Source: Cycas panzhihuaensis
Taxonomy: Eukaryota; Cycadophyta
NCBI GenBank assembly: GCA_023213395.1
Contig: CM041465.1
Span: forward strand, 78,003,741-78,067,740
Direction of reading: 5' to 3'
Length of the DNA stretch: 64,000 bases
Translations under genes and position numbers: made by a program
Part shown: positions 23,653-34,514 of the stretch, piece after piece
Position numbering within the stretch: the first letter of the stretch is position 1
Layout of the letters: every line of letters starts with the position of its first letter
The notes under the pieces: model-generated
The model's input: the letters and a program-made list of their open reading frames with translations, nothing else
Told to the model about the DNA's origin: nothing
The model's database searches: none

Positions 23653-26153
23653 TGAAACGCTCTCCGCGGGAATGCGATCCTACGTCTAGCAAAGAAATGC
23701 AAAACACAACACAGGCTGGGCTAGACAGCGAGGATCTCACCTCGCGGGTCGTCCGTGCGCCGGAGCGCAGTGCACGGATCGCAAGGTGCACGGTCGCTTC
23801 CGTGTGGCCGCAGTAAGACGAGGCCTTCCTACCCTTCGGATGGCCGGAAGGAAAAGGAAACCTCGCGTGCGGCTTCTCAAGGTAATGAGAAGGCAACGAG
23901 GGCAACAAACTCAACGTGCAGCGTGAAGTAAGGCATGGGTTGGGGAAATACAACGTAAATGGGTCTTGTCTCTACGTAATGCAATGTAAAAGAAACAAGA
24001 TGTAAAAGTAAACGTAAAATAAGCGATTATATTCCTTTTCTTTATATTCCTTCTTTTACCTATTAAGTATGTAAAAAGGGCAAGAACGATAAAAAGGAAA
24101 AAACAAAGGAAACGCGAGGAATACCTAGATCCGTGGTTGAGGATGAAATGCGATCCTCTCTCTCGGTGCGCTCCTTTCCTCTCTCTCCACGCATGCAACG
24201 TCGGTCGGAGGCGGCGAAGGGGTTTACTTACCTCCCTAAGGCATGCAAAGACCGAATAAAGCGAAGGACGAAAAGCAAAGCTCAAACGAAAAGGGAGAAG
24301 AGATACTGCGAGAGCCGTCAAGAGCAGGTTGATCTCGTGCACCACTCCTCCGACGTGATCCTGCAAACAAACAGAGAATGCCTTCCTCTCGGGGGAGAGG
24401 CTACGAAGTACAACAAGATATATGTGTATATACTGAAATGAAATCAACTAAACTAAAGAAACCAAGTTACGCGCCAACACGTAACCGAAAATGAAACAAC
24501 ACTACGCAGTAAGCATGCAAACTGTCAAGCACCACAAAATGTACTATATGGGACTGAGTGTAGCCTCGGGATGGCTAACTCACCCACGAGTGGTCTCCAC
24601 GGGGTCCGGGAAGGTAATGCTAGTAGGCTACGAGGTGAGACAGGTAGTAACAGGTTGCCTACACCAAAGGAAAAGAACTCAAACCGACCCTCTTAGGCTT
24701 CCTTAACCCCTGCTTCCTAAAAAGAGCGGTGATAAAGGGAGAGAGAGGATAAGGGACTAACCCTTGGGGAGAAAGATGGCGATGGGGACTAACCCCGCCT
24801 ATCTCCCTCTAATCCTCGTGAAACCCTTTATACCGACTAGCTTAGAAAATGGTGAAAGAGAAAGCTAGAAAGGGAAGGACGAGTTTCAAGGAAATGCAAA
24901 GAAATATAACCAATCTAAGGGCAGCGCTATAGTAAGTCACCACTAGCCAAGATTACTTGCATCCAATGACAAAAGAAGATCCCAAAGCAAGTATATGCAA
25001 AAGAGAGGAAGGAAATTGCACTAGAACAACAAAAAAACAAGGAAAAATGCACCAACAAGAGACAAGAAATACCTCGAATGAAGGAGAGCATGCATGCATG
25101 CACCTTGGCTACTTGGAGCAAAGAAGACAAGCAATGTCTAAGGTTGGTTTTTGGTGTCCTTTGCAAGAAGATGGAAGGAGGAAGCTCCGCAAGATGGGAG
25201 CTAGAAGTTGTCCTTTGGAGTAGTCTTTCTTGTGAAGAAATGCTTTAGATCTTTGAGTATTCGTAAGAGAAGGTGAAGCTTGTGATGGAGAGACGTAGGG
25301 GGCAGCAATGGCCCTGCAACTCCAGCTGGTAGTAGCCCACTTCACCTTTGTCCCACCCGTAAAAGGAGTTCCTCTTTCAATGTGTCTTTTCCTTGTCTTT
25401 TTCTTGAAGAGTGCTCTAGAAAGCTTGAAAATTGAAGTGAAGAATGAGGCAAATGAGTAGGAAAAGGCTTTTAAGCCTTGGGCACAGCAAGTGAACGTTG
25501 GGGGCCTTGGGGCGCCTCGATCGTCTGAGCCACGCCAGATTCGCGAAAAAATGCGCCAGCATCGCGTGGTTTCTTTTTTAATTTTAAGCGATCGTCTGCG
25601 GCAAACTTCATGGCGGCAAGAACTCATGCATCGCTTAGTTTACCATGCATCAAACTCAGAAAAAGAAAAAAAATGAAGAAAAATACATTATAAAAGTCAT
25701 AAACATCAGTTTTTAGGGTAAAAGTAGGGGCTAGGCCTGAAATATATCAATCGGGGAAAGCCAGTGCAAAGCAAGTACTCAAAATGGTGCAAAGAGCCCC
25801 AACTAAGGGTTAAACCAGGCTTAGGAAGGGTTTGCAACATAAGTGGCACGCTGTAACAAGAGCAAACAGGCTGGCAAAAACATCCCGAAAGACCATGGAG
25901 ACATCGTGAGTGGTCAGACGCCATACACGGTGTCGATCCGCTTATGGATGCCCATCGTGAGTCGTCATAGGCTAAAGGGTGCCGTTAGGCACATGCATTA
26001 TGAACAGGCAAACGAGCAATGCGTGCAGGCAGGCATATGTCAACCAAATTACTCCAAATTACCTTAGCAATCATAAGTAAGAAAAGTAAGAACATATACC
26101 TGCACAAACCTGTGTCGATGCGTCCCGAGTCCATTCCCGATAGCCGGGAAACA
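23653..26153 (-). mobile_element. Solo LTR (2501 bp) of the gypsy-type element
   Basis: Plus strand begins TGAAACGCTCTCC and ends GCCGGGAAACA; the reverse complement matches the LTR at 4751-7299 from end to end. It is flanked by perfect 5-bp duplications AGGTG (23648-23652 and 26154-26158), and the flanks join into the uninterrupted RT sequence seen in E1 near 32446-32470. No internal element sequence is left, so it arose by recombination between the two LTRs of a full copy. It is GC-rich against its AT-rich host. A 172-codon minus frame (25109-25627) inside it has no counterpart in the other copy. Confidence 0.95.
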
Positions 26154-26158
26154 AGGTG

Positions 26159-26849
26159 CAAAGACTTCAGTGTAGTTGATGCCTTCCCTTTGTGTAAATC
26201 CTTTAGCTACTAACCTCGCCTTGTGTTTTTCAATGGTATCATCTTATTTATATTTATTTTTAAACACCTATTTATTTTGAACTACCTTTCTGCCAAGTGG
26301 TAGATCAATGAGCTCCCATGTACCGTTCTTGATAAGAGATTGGTATTCTTCATTCATGGTATTTTTCTAAACTATATGTTTTACAGCTTCTTGGCATGTT
26401 AGGGGCTCTTGTTTAAGAGTAAGGTACAGTTTTGTTAGTTCAAGCTCAGTATATAATGATTCCTATATCCTTGCTCTATGGGCACTTCGAGTGCCAGTTT
26501 TGCCCACCTCATCTGGTCATATGTCCTCATTAAGTTGGCAGGGTTCTCGAGATCCTCAACTTGGGAATGAGGTCCTTATTTCCTCAACTTCTTGGTTCTC
26601 CTCTTATTCATTGAAATAATTATTTCATGAGAAGGATGTTGATGTGTCTGAAGAAGATGGTCCTTCTACCATTGTTTTGCCTTTGTTGACTGAAGGTGGA
26701 GAGGATGGTTCTTCTATAATGGCTTTGCCTTTGTCAACTCTGTTATCTTCAAAGGATGGTGCTGGATGTGCACTTATTAGTTCAGAGTCATAACTTATAT
26801 CCTCTAAGGCTCTATTGTCAGCTTATAATATTTGGAGTAATTTATGTAT
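26159..26849 (-). pseudogene. Integrase-RT junction segment of E2
   Basis: On the minus strand this is the start of RT (the ITYTEVFAP-like block at the solo LTR border, and the NDTWELVDLPLG region reduced to ELIDLPLGRK near 26280-26310), preceded by the hydrophilic linker with the repeated phrases DKGKAIIEEP and TMVEGPSSS (about 26640-26720). It matches E1 at 31780-32460. The last bases (gtcct, 26850-26854) adjoin E1. Several stops and frameshifts are present. Confidence 0.8.
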
Positions 26850-26854
26850 GTCCT

Positions 26855-27166
26855 TGAAAGAGGTTAATATATTAAGGTCATTTATGTAGATTAATTATGT
26901 CACCTTAGGATATATTATTAATATTATTCTCTTAATGAAATGTACTTTATGTGCATTTAGATGTAATTTCGAGTTCATGTCATTAGGCAGAAAAATCCTA
27001 ACCCTAATACTCACCCTCAATAATAAAAGATGAAATCTTAATGAGGGAGTCATTATTCATTCTCACCTCTAAACTTGCTCTCATATCTTGTTTCATCTTC
27101 TTTTTCATTCTCCATTGCCATTGTGTGCATGTGAGTGATTTATCTCCTAGATCCATCCTTCCTTCA
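26855..27166 (+). repeat. 5' LTR of element E1
   Basis: 312 bp, TGAAAGAGGTTAATA...CATCCTTCCTTCA. It matches 34198-34509 with about 20 differences. Confidence 0.93.
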
Positions 27167-27168
27167 TG

Positions 27169-27180
27169 TGGTATCAGAGC
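27169..27180 (+). promoter_or_regulatory. Primer-binding site of element E1
   Basis: TGGTATCAGAGC two bases after the LTR, an exact match to the tRNA-iMet complement. Confidence 0.92.
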
Positions 27181-29164
27181 TAGAAGGGGATCTATTCACT
27201 CCATTCCACTTGCATGGAGTCATTTTGCCTCTCATTCACCTTCAATGTGAAGTATTGAGAGTGCATTCATTATTTTTTAACATTTTGAGAGCTTTAAATT
27301 ATAGTATTTTGTATGTTATTACTTTGTCCATGTGTGAAAAAATTCATAGGTGAAGAATACAGGTTTTTGAAGCCGTTCAGCTGCCGGAATAGTCCCGGAA
27401 ACATTAAATGCCCAAAATTTCATAAAAGTTTAACCATATCAAAATTTTATGAAATTTGGCATTCAAGGTCATATTGACTATAGGATCATTTTTTTCTTTT
27501 GGAAAAACTTCAAATTCAGCCTAAAACAGTGAGTTTTGATTGTGACAAAAGGGTAAATTTTGTGGATAAGTGATTTAAAGCACTTTTCCTAATGAAATCC
27601 TTTAATTATACGATGAATATATGAAAGTTTTATTAAGGGATATGGTAGATTTATGTCTTAAGATCAGTTTAAGATAAATCTCATCAAATTTTATCCATTG
27701 GTTAGTGAGATCTATGCAATTTTCTCACGGTTGCTGATTTTGCCTACTCAACCCCACAAAAGACCTTGCAAGGGCATTTTGGGTAATTTTTTGGCAGATT
27801 TTATAGATGGTGCAAAAGGAAAAGTTAATGTACATGTCAAAACATAACTTTTAACATATTGAAGTTCAGATTTTGAGATAGTTGATCTGGCATGATTTTA
27901 CTTTGGTGCTTTTTTTGACATAAAGTTTTTTGTGCCTTTTCTGAAATATGACCTCACAACTCTATCAGAAACGATATTATGAACACTTTTTCCTTCTATC
28001 ATAAATTTAGATTTCATCATTTAGGACTTCATATTTGTAATTTTTAAAAAATTGCCCATTTATCATTATTTGTAAATTTTGTGAAAAAATCACAAAATAG
28101 GGCAAAATAGCATGTATATAAATTTAGAAAAATCATCATTTTAGCGGCAAGTTAATCCACTTTTTAGCCCATTATGTCTTTTGTATCAAAACTTCCAAAA
28201 TATATTTAGAAACATTGTACTAAAGCAAGGGAAACCTTAGATTAGAAGCAACATCTAGTTCCCCTGCTAAATCTAGCATGCTTTTCTATTTACACAGATA
28301 GTATAAAGTATCACCAAAGTAGCAACAACAATAAAGCATCACAAAAGTAGCAACAACAACAAAGCATCACAAAAGCAGCAACAACAACAAAGCAAGCACA
28401 AAAAGTAAGCAAGCACATTTGGCAAGTTTCTATTTCAGTTTTCAGTTATACAAAAACATCTTACACTATTCCTGAAAGGAATCTCATCCATATGATCTAT
28501 ACCGCAGTTCTTAACTTGTGCGCACACTCGCCTTGGTTGAAATAGACCAAGGTTGGCCGAAGTCAAGGTCCTAAGGGAGGTGTGAGTTCCATACTGGGTC
28601 TGGTCTTAACTGGAATAGTGGTGGAGGGATAGGTTAGCCATACCTACGGCCTCCAATTAGGGATAATCCTGATAACCACCCAGGAAAACTGAAAACCTTA
28701 ATGCAATATTAAAATTAACCTGGTCCAATATCCGTCATAGCCATGGGATACGTAATACCGTTTGACTCTTTGGAGGAGGTATATAGTTGCTCATTGGTGA
28801 ACTGGGTGAGGAGTGGGAGTACCTAGGCTCCACTATAATTTCATCACCAAGCGCAGGTATGGGTATCGCGGGTGAAGGCCCTAATTGTATACTAGAAACC
28901 TTAGGCATCAAAACCTCACCTACATTTAGACATAAGTGAGAGGTTAGTGGCATGACACATCACCACTTTTTGCCAGCTCTACATTAGGCCTTATTCTTGC
29001 ATCATTACTTATATTCTTTTTTTATATAATTGTTGAAAAATAGTTAATCATTGCTTGCTTCTCATCATAATAATCATTTCTACATCCCTTTTGCACTAGG
29101 TGTACTAACCATACGTGTCAATGGCACATACTTCTATTATCTCTTTTACTTCTTCATCATCACC
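27181..29164 (+). other. Leader of element E1
   Basis: About 2 kb before gag. No sense-strand gene is supported. It holds a short tandem array (28309-28405) and, on the minus strand, a proline-rich open frame (28735-28953) that is also mostly open in E2. That stretch is bordered by splice-like sequences (…ctaaatgtag/GTGAGG and GACCAG/gttaat on the minus strand). Confidence 0.6.
28309..28405 (+). repeat. Short tandem repeat in leader of E1
   Basis: About four units of roughly 27 bp built on aagcatcacaaaagtagc + aacaacaac. The matching place in E2 (about 44800-44860, minus) has only about one to two units, so the array has changed length between sister copies. Confidence 0.85.
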
Positions 29165-30125
29165 ATGTCATCTCAATTCAAGCAAAATGTTAACTGTATT
29201 TTGAAAGGCAAAGAAAATTGGGATATATGATACACTGGAATTAAAAATGCTGCAAAGTATGAAGGCCTTTAGAGAGCCCACCTACAACCCACACCCAGCA
29301 TACCAGCAATGGCTATAACAACTACTTCCAGTGGATCCACCCCAATATCTCCTATAGATGCTGCAGCTAAACTACAATAGGAGATAGATGATGAAAAGAT
29401 TCGTGCAGAAATTTTGTTGGTCATTAATCACTCCTTGTATAACTTGATAAACGAAGAGGAACATGATACAGCCTAGAAGGTCCTAGAACTTCTTAGAAAG
29501 AACTTTGATATAAAGTTAGATTTAGAATTTGTTCATCTTGTTTTGAAAATGAACAAATTAAAAATGCAGAAGGGACAAGCTCATGAGACAATAAATCTCC
29601 TTTGACCAATCAAACAGGTAATTGACAAAGACTTTAAGACCCAATGCATCACTTGGGCATTTTTGATCCAGTTATGTTTACATATCCCTAATTATTAAAA
29701 ACTTGCTTGGAAGTCTTCAATCTAGTGGAATATTGAAGATACTCAACTTCGAAGCACTTGCCGAGAGGTTCATAGAATTTGACAAGACCTTTGATACAAA
29801 CTTTATAGCCTCTTACTCTCTTCTAGATGCAGCCTTTGAGGTAGAAGAAAAAATTTGCTACAAAAAAAATCAAAGTCCCTCTCGTGGCAGAGGAAATAAC
29901 TGAGCAAGAGGAAGAGGAAGAAATATGGGAAATCGTCCATAAGGTCAATCAAACCCTTAATCACAACCTCGACAGTTTCAAGGCTAAGGGCCATCTCAAC
30001 AAAGAGCAAGACAGTCAGGCCAAACCAATATTTCTTCAGGGACTGGTAATCAAATTATTATGTATGATTAGTGTAACCGTAAAGGACACTTAGCAAAAGA
30101 TTGCAGAACTACCACTTATAAGTTG
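29165..30125 (+). pseudogene. Ty1/copia gag of element E1
   Basis: Start ATG at 29165, chosen because the frame then matches a copia gag: LKGKENWDI-YTGIKNAAKY (the LxGxNYxxWxxxMxxxL block), EILLVINHSLYNLINEEEHDT, and LELLRKNFDIKLDLEFVHLV (about 29485-29545). A frameshift follows near 29690, then LNFEALAERFIEFDKTFDTN in another frame and an RG-rich tail (GRGNN). The CCHC zinc knuckle is reduced to CNRKGHLAKDC near 30068-30105. In-frame stops include TAG and TAA at likely CAG/CAA sites and a TGA at a likely TGG site. It would build the particle and package RNA. The sister gag in E2 has lost its ATG (ATA near 37092). Confidence 0.85.
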
Positions 30126-33100
30126 GTCAAGTTCCAACCAAAACATGGAGCTCACAATGTTGAAGAAACTTGTGAAGAATCCTTTAGTGGTGTAGGTTTT
30201 GTACAAGCACACATTCAAAAAATTGAGGGATCTTCAATATCAAATACCATTGACCAACCAAAGAGATTCTTTGAAGCTCAGTGCGGATATATCACTTGTG
30301 AATTTCCTTCACCAATGCCAAGCCCTATTGAAATTGCCAGTAGTGTAGCTTCAATCGATGGACAGTGGATCATGGACACAGGAGCAACTCAACATATGAC
30401 ATGCAATCACAGTCTATATCAAACATTTAACTCAAATGTTCATGGAGTTATTCACATGGCTGATAAATCACAATAACCTGTTGAAGGAATTGGCAACATT
30501 CGCCTGAAACTCCCAGGCTTAGAAGATTTTACATTACTTGATGTCTTATACATACCCAATCTTAAACAAAACCTACTCTCTTTATCCACACTTGTTTCTC
30601 ATGGATTTGATCTGAGTGTAACCGCAAATAACTAGACAATTAAGGTCATTCACCCTCTAACTAATCAGGTGGTTTTGATTGGACATCTCTCTGGCAAACT
30701 CTTTCGACTAAATAGCTCTCCATCTTCTAAAGCCCATTATGCCCAAAGCCCTTGTGCTGATAAAGAATTTGCATTTAATTCCATCTTGACCCATCCAACG
30801 TTGTTACTAGAAGCTCTTTGGCATGCTCATATGGGCCATGTTCATATTGATAAACTTAGAGATCTTTCTAACACTCTTCCAACCTTCCAAAGTTTTCCTC
30901 TAAGCCCTTTAAATATGAAGCTTGTATCATTGTCAAATCTCATCGACAACCCTTTCCCAAAAGTCAATAGAAATCGAGCCATCCATTACAATTGGTACAC
31001 TCTGATTTGTGCAGGCCAATACCCATTCCTTCACTGAAGGGCAAGCTATATTAGATCTCTTTCATTGATGATTTTACTAGAAAAGTATGGGTAGCTTTTC
31101 TACACAAGAAAGATGAAGCATTTCATATATTCAAGGAATTCAAAGCCCTCACTGAAAAAGAGTCAAGTTATCAACTCAAATGTCTTTGAACTGATAATGA
31201 TGGCGAATATACCTTAGATGAGTTTGAAAGCTACCTTTGAGATAATGGTATTAAGCATCAAACAGCAGTAGCAGGTACCCCACAGTAAAATGGAGTTGCC
31301 GAGCGCATAAACAGGATAATCATGAACATGGCTCATGCTATGTTAATACATAAAAATGTACCTATCTATTTATGGGTTGAAGCAATTTGGACAGTTGTTT
31401 ATTATATCAATGTTATTAGCCCATCAAAGGAAGTACAATCACCTAATGAAAAGTGGTCAGGACAAGCCCCCATTATTCACTACTTTAAAATTTTTGGCTC
31501 TACATGATATGCCCATATTCTAGATGCAGATCGAAATAAACTCCAGCCAAGGGCACTTAAAGGCATCTTTGTTGGATACCCTATGGATAAGAAAGAGTAT
31601 AAGGTCTTCATACCTTCACAACGAAAAATCATCGTTACTAGAGATATCATTTTTGTGGAGACAGATGATCAATTACTTAAATTAGAGTCCATAGTACCCT
31701 CACGTCGCTACAATAATGTTATCAAGTATGATGTTCAAATTCTAAAATTTGGGGGCGGGGGGAGGGGGGGGACAGACATAAATTACTCCAAATATTGGAA
31801 GTTGATAATAGAGCCTTGGAGGATACAAGTTGTGACTCTAAACCAATGAGTACACATCCAGCACCATCTTTTGAAGATAACAAAGTTGACAAAGGCAAAG
31901 CCATTATAGAAGAACCATCCTCTCCACCTTCAGTTGACAAAGGCAAAACAGTGGTAGAAGGACCATCTTCCTCAGGCACATCAACATCCTCTTCACAAAA
32001 TAATCATTTTAACGAGCATGATGAGAACCAAGAAGTTAGGGAAATGAGGATATCATTCCCAACTCGAGAAGCCAGCTAGCTCAATAAGGACATACGACCA
32101 GATGAGGTGGGCAAAACTGGCACTTGAAGTGCTTATAGAGCAAGGATGCAGGAATCATTATATACTAAGCTTGAACTAGTAAAATTATACCTTACTCTTA
32201 ATGAAGAGTCCTTAACGTACTAAAAAGCTTTAAAGCATACAACTTGCAGAAACGCCATGAATGAAGAGTACCAGTCTCTTATCAAGAACGATACATGGGA
32301 GCTCGTTGATCTACCACTTGGAAGAAAGGTAGTTCAAAATAAATGGGTATTCAAAAACAAATATAGATCAGACGACACCCTTGAAAAACACAAGGCGAGG
32401 TTGGTAACTAAAGGATTTACACAAAGGGAAGGCATTGACTACACTAAAGTCTTTGCACCTACAACCAAGTGGCCTACAATTAGAATTCCTGTGGCCTTGG
32501 CTGCTCAATAGGGTTAGAAAATCCACCAACTCGATATTAAGATCACATTTCTCAATGGAGATCTTGAAGAAGAAATTTACATGGCTCAGCTAGAAGGATA
32601 TGAGATCGAAGGTCAAGAGCATAAGGTTTGTAGGCTCAGAAAGTCCTTGTATGGCCTTAAACAAGCCCCCTGCGCTTGGTTTTCCAAGTTGTTTAAAAGG
32701 ATGGGGCAACTTAGATACGAGGTTTGTGACTATTAAGATATTGATGTAACGTTGTTCATCAAGCGCCATAAGGATAAAGTCACTTATCTCATAATCTTTG
32801 TGGATGACATGCTAGTAACAGGTAATAGTGAACAGGTAATAAGCTAACTAAAAAATGACCTTGGCAAAACGTTTGAATTGTCTAACCTCAGTTTGATGAA
32901 ATATTACTTAGGAATTGAAGTAACATAAAAGAATAGAAAAATTTTGCTCTCCCAATAAAAATACATCAATAATCTTCTAACCAAGTTTCAGTTAGAAGAT
33001 GCTCGACCAGTGATGTTACCTATGGATCCTAACACCAAACTCTTAGCTGAAGGTGACACTAGGGAGACAGACACAACACTCTACAGGAAACGTGTAGGTA

Positions 33101-33708
33101 GTCTCATCTACACTACTAATACAAGGCCAAATATTATACACTCTATTGACATTCTTGCTCGTTACATGACAAATCCTAAGCAGAATTATTGGTAGGCAGT
33201 AGTGCGAGTGTTGAGATACCTTAAGACGACCAACAAATATGGTTTGTTGTATGAACCTAATTCAGACTTCAAGCTTTTTGCATACACAGACTCAGACTTT
33301 GCAGGAGAGAAAAATACAGGAAGATCTGCATCTGGGTATGTAACGTTTCTTGGAACAGCACTAATATCATGGAGATCTAGATGGCAGAAGATAGTTGTAG
33401 ATTCAACTGCCAAAGCTAAATATATTGCTGCTTCTGAGACCAGTAAAGAGGTGATATGGCTGAGAAAATTATTAGAAACATTGAATATCGTCCAAACAAG
33501 TCCTATGAGTCTTCATGTTAATAATCAATCAGCAATCTGCATGGCAAAAATTCTTGTATTTCACGATCGTACCAAACACATAAGTACGAAAGTCAACAGG
33601 ATTAGGAAACTTGTTTATGACGGCACAATTCAATTAGATTACTGCCCCACAACAAATCAAGTGGCCGATATCTTCACCAAACCACTGCAAAGGGTGAAGT
33701 TTGAATAG
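30126..33708 (+). pseudogene. Ty1/copia pol of element E1 (PR, IN, RT, RNase H)
   Basis: Protease: WIMDTGATQHMTC near 30366-30404, with the D-T-G triad intact. GAG-pre-integrase: LWHAHMGHVHIDKLRDL near 30818-30868. Integrase: the DDE core is broken by frameshifts, with NMAHAMLIHKNVPIYLW (31325-31375) after it. RT: NDTWELVDLPLGRKVVQNKW (32287-32346), HKARLVTKGFTQREGIDYTK (32390-32449), [11 protein letters not shown] (about 32637-32669) and the intact catalytic box IIFVDDMLVTG near 32790-32822. RNase H: YTDSDFAGEKNTGRSASGY (about 33283-33340), DSTAKAKYIAASETSKEV and the end QVADIFTKPLQ. A stop lies at 33706-33708. Stops and frameshifts make it inactive although both RT aspartates remain. Domain order IN before RT is diagnostic of Ty1/copia. 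Confidence 0.92.
31751..31771 (+). other. G-rich tract between integrase and RT in E1
   Basis: Three G runs of 5, 6 and 8, separated by single C and A bases. It is purine-rich like the 3' PPT at 34188-34197. It could be a central polypurine tract or a G-quadruplex former. E2 has a shorter version (cccccctccc, 34514-34523), and E1 is inserted beside it. Confidence 0.7.
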
Positions 33709-34197
33709 TTCCGAAGGTAGCTCGGCCTTAGGGCCTCCATCTTTGATTGATCAAAGAAGATGGCAACAGGATCATCATACTCTATTCATTTCATGAAAAC
33801 CCCTTGTGGGCGCAGAAGAATAAGAGTAAGTCTTTGTTCTATCATCTTTGTGAAAACCTCATGTGGGCACAAAAGGATAAGGGTTGTACTTATTTTAGAA
33901 AATTAGAACCTATGAGAACCCAAAAGGGCATAGGGGATGACTAAACAGTATATGGAGACTTAGCAGTTTAAGCTGCACATTTAAGCTACTTGGCTATCAG
34001 GCTATATCAAAGAGCCACCTTAGCCATTTTGATTTATAAAAGTGGCTATAGATCTTAGAAAGTTCGTGGGTTTTTATTCCCCATAAGGGTTTTTCCATAA
34101 AAGTGTCATTTAGAATTTCAATATAATAATGAGACTCAAATGAAGACCTCATAGAATAGATTTTCTGAAAATGACCTTCCACCATTAAGGGGGGGAT
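33709..34197 (+). other. Post-pol region of E1 with small frame, inverted copies and PPT
   Basis: A 65-codon frame (33747-33944) contains ENPLWAQKNKSKSLFYH and ENLMWAQKDKGC, as in E2. The underlying DNA repeats the core gaaaaccc-ttgtggg twice (about 33796 and 33851), and an inverted copy lies at about 34070-34100, so a long hairpin could form. The polypurine tract aagggggggat (34187-34197) ends at the LTR. No known domain was recognised in the small frame. Confidence 0.6.
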
Positions 34198-34509
34198 TGA
34201 AAGAGGTTAATGTATTAAGGTTATTTGTATAGATTAATTATGTGACCTTAGGATATATTATTAATATTATTCTCTTAATGGAATGTACTTTATGTGCATT
34301 TAGATGTAATTTCGGATTCATGTCATTAGGTGGGAAAATCCTAACCCTAATGCTCACCCTCAATAATAAAAGGTGAAATCTGAAGGAGGGAGTCATTATT
34401 CATTCTCACCTTCAAGCTTGCTCTCATATCTTGTTTCATCTTCTTTTTCATTCTCCATTTCCATTATGTGCATGTGAGTGATTTATCTCCTAGATCCATC
34501 CTTCCTTCA
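34198..34509 (+). repeat. 3' LTR of element E1
   Basis: 312 bp, TGAAAGAGG...CCTTCCTTCA, directly after the PPT. Confidence 0.93.
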
Positions 34510-34514
34510 ATACC

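Larger units (their letters stand above)
26855..34509 (+). mobile_element. Ty1/copia element E1 (+), full length, degenerate
   Basis: A complete 7655-bp element with two 312-bp LTRs, PBS, gag-pol and PPT, inserted in the opposite orientation into its sister E2. By eye the two LTRs differ at about 20 of 312 sites, so it is younger than B. The flanks gtcct (26850-26854) and atacc (34510-34514) do not match exactly. Both can derive from GTCCC, the sequence expected at this point in the family (compare E1 at 31768-31773 in reverse complement), so the target duplication has probably decayed. Gag and pol carry in-frame stops, but domain order is intact and it is the best preserved pol in the window. 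Confidence 0.92.

Noticed and set aside
25109-25627. 172-codon open frame on the minus strand inside the solo LTR
   Set aside because: No recognisable domain, and the matching part of the other LTR (about 5270-5840) is not open. Chance frame in GC-rich DNA.
33997-34185. Minus-strand frame (62 codons) in the post-pol region of E1
   Set aside because: It is the reverse reading of the inverted repeat and PPT and is explained by similarity to the small sense frame.
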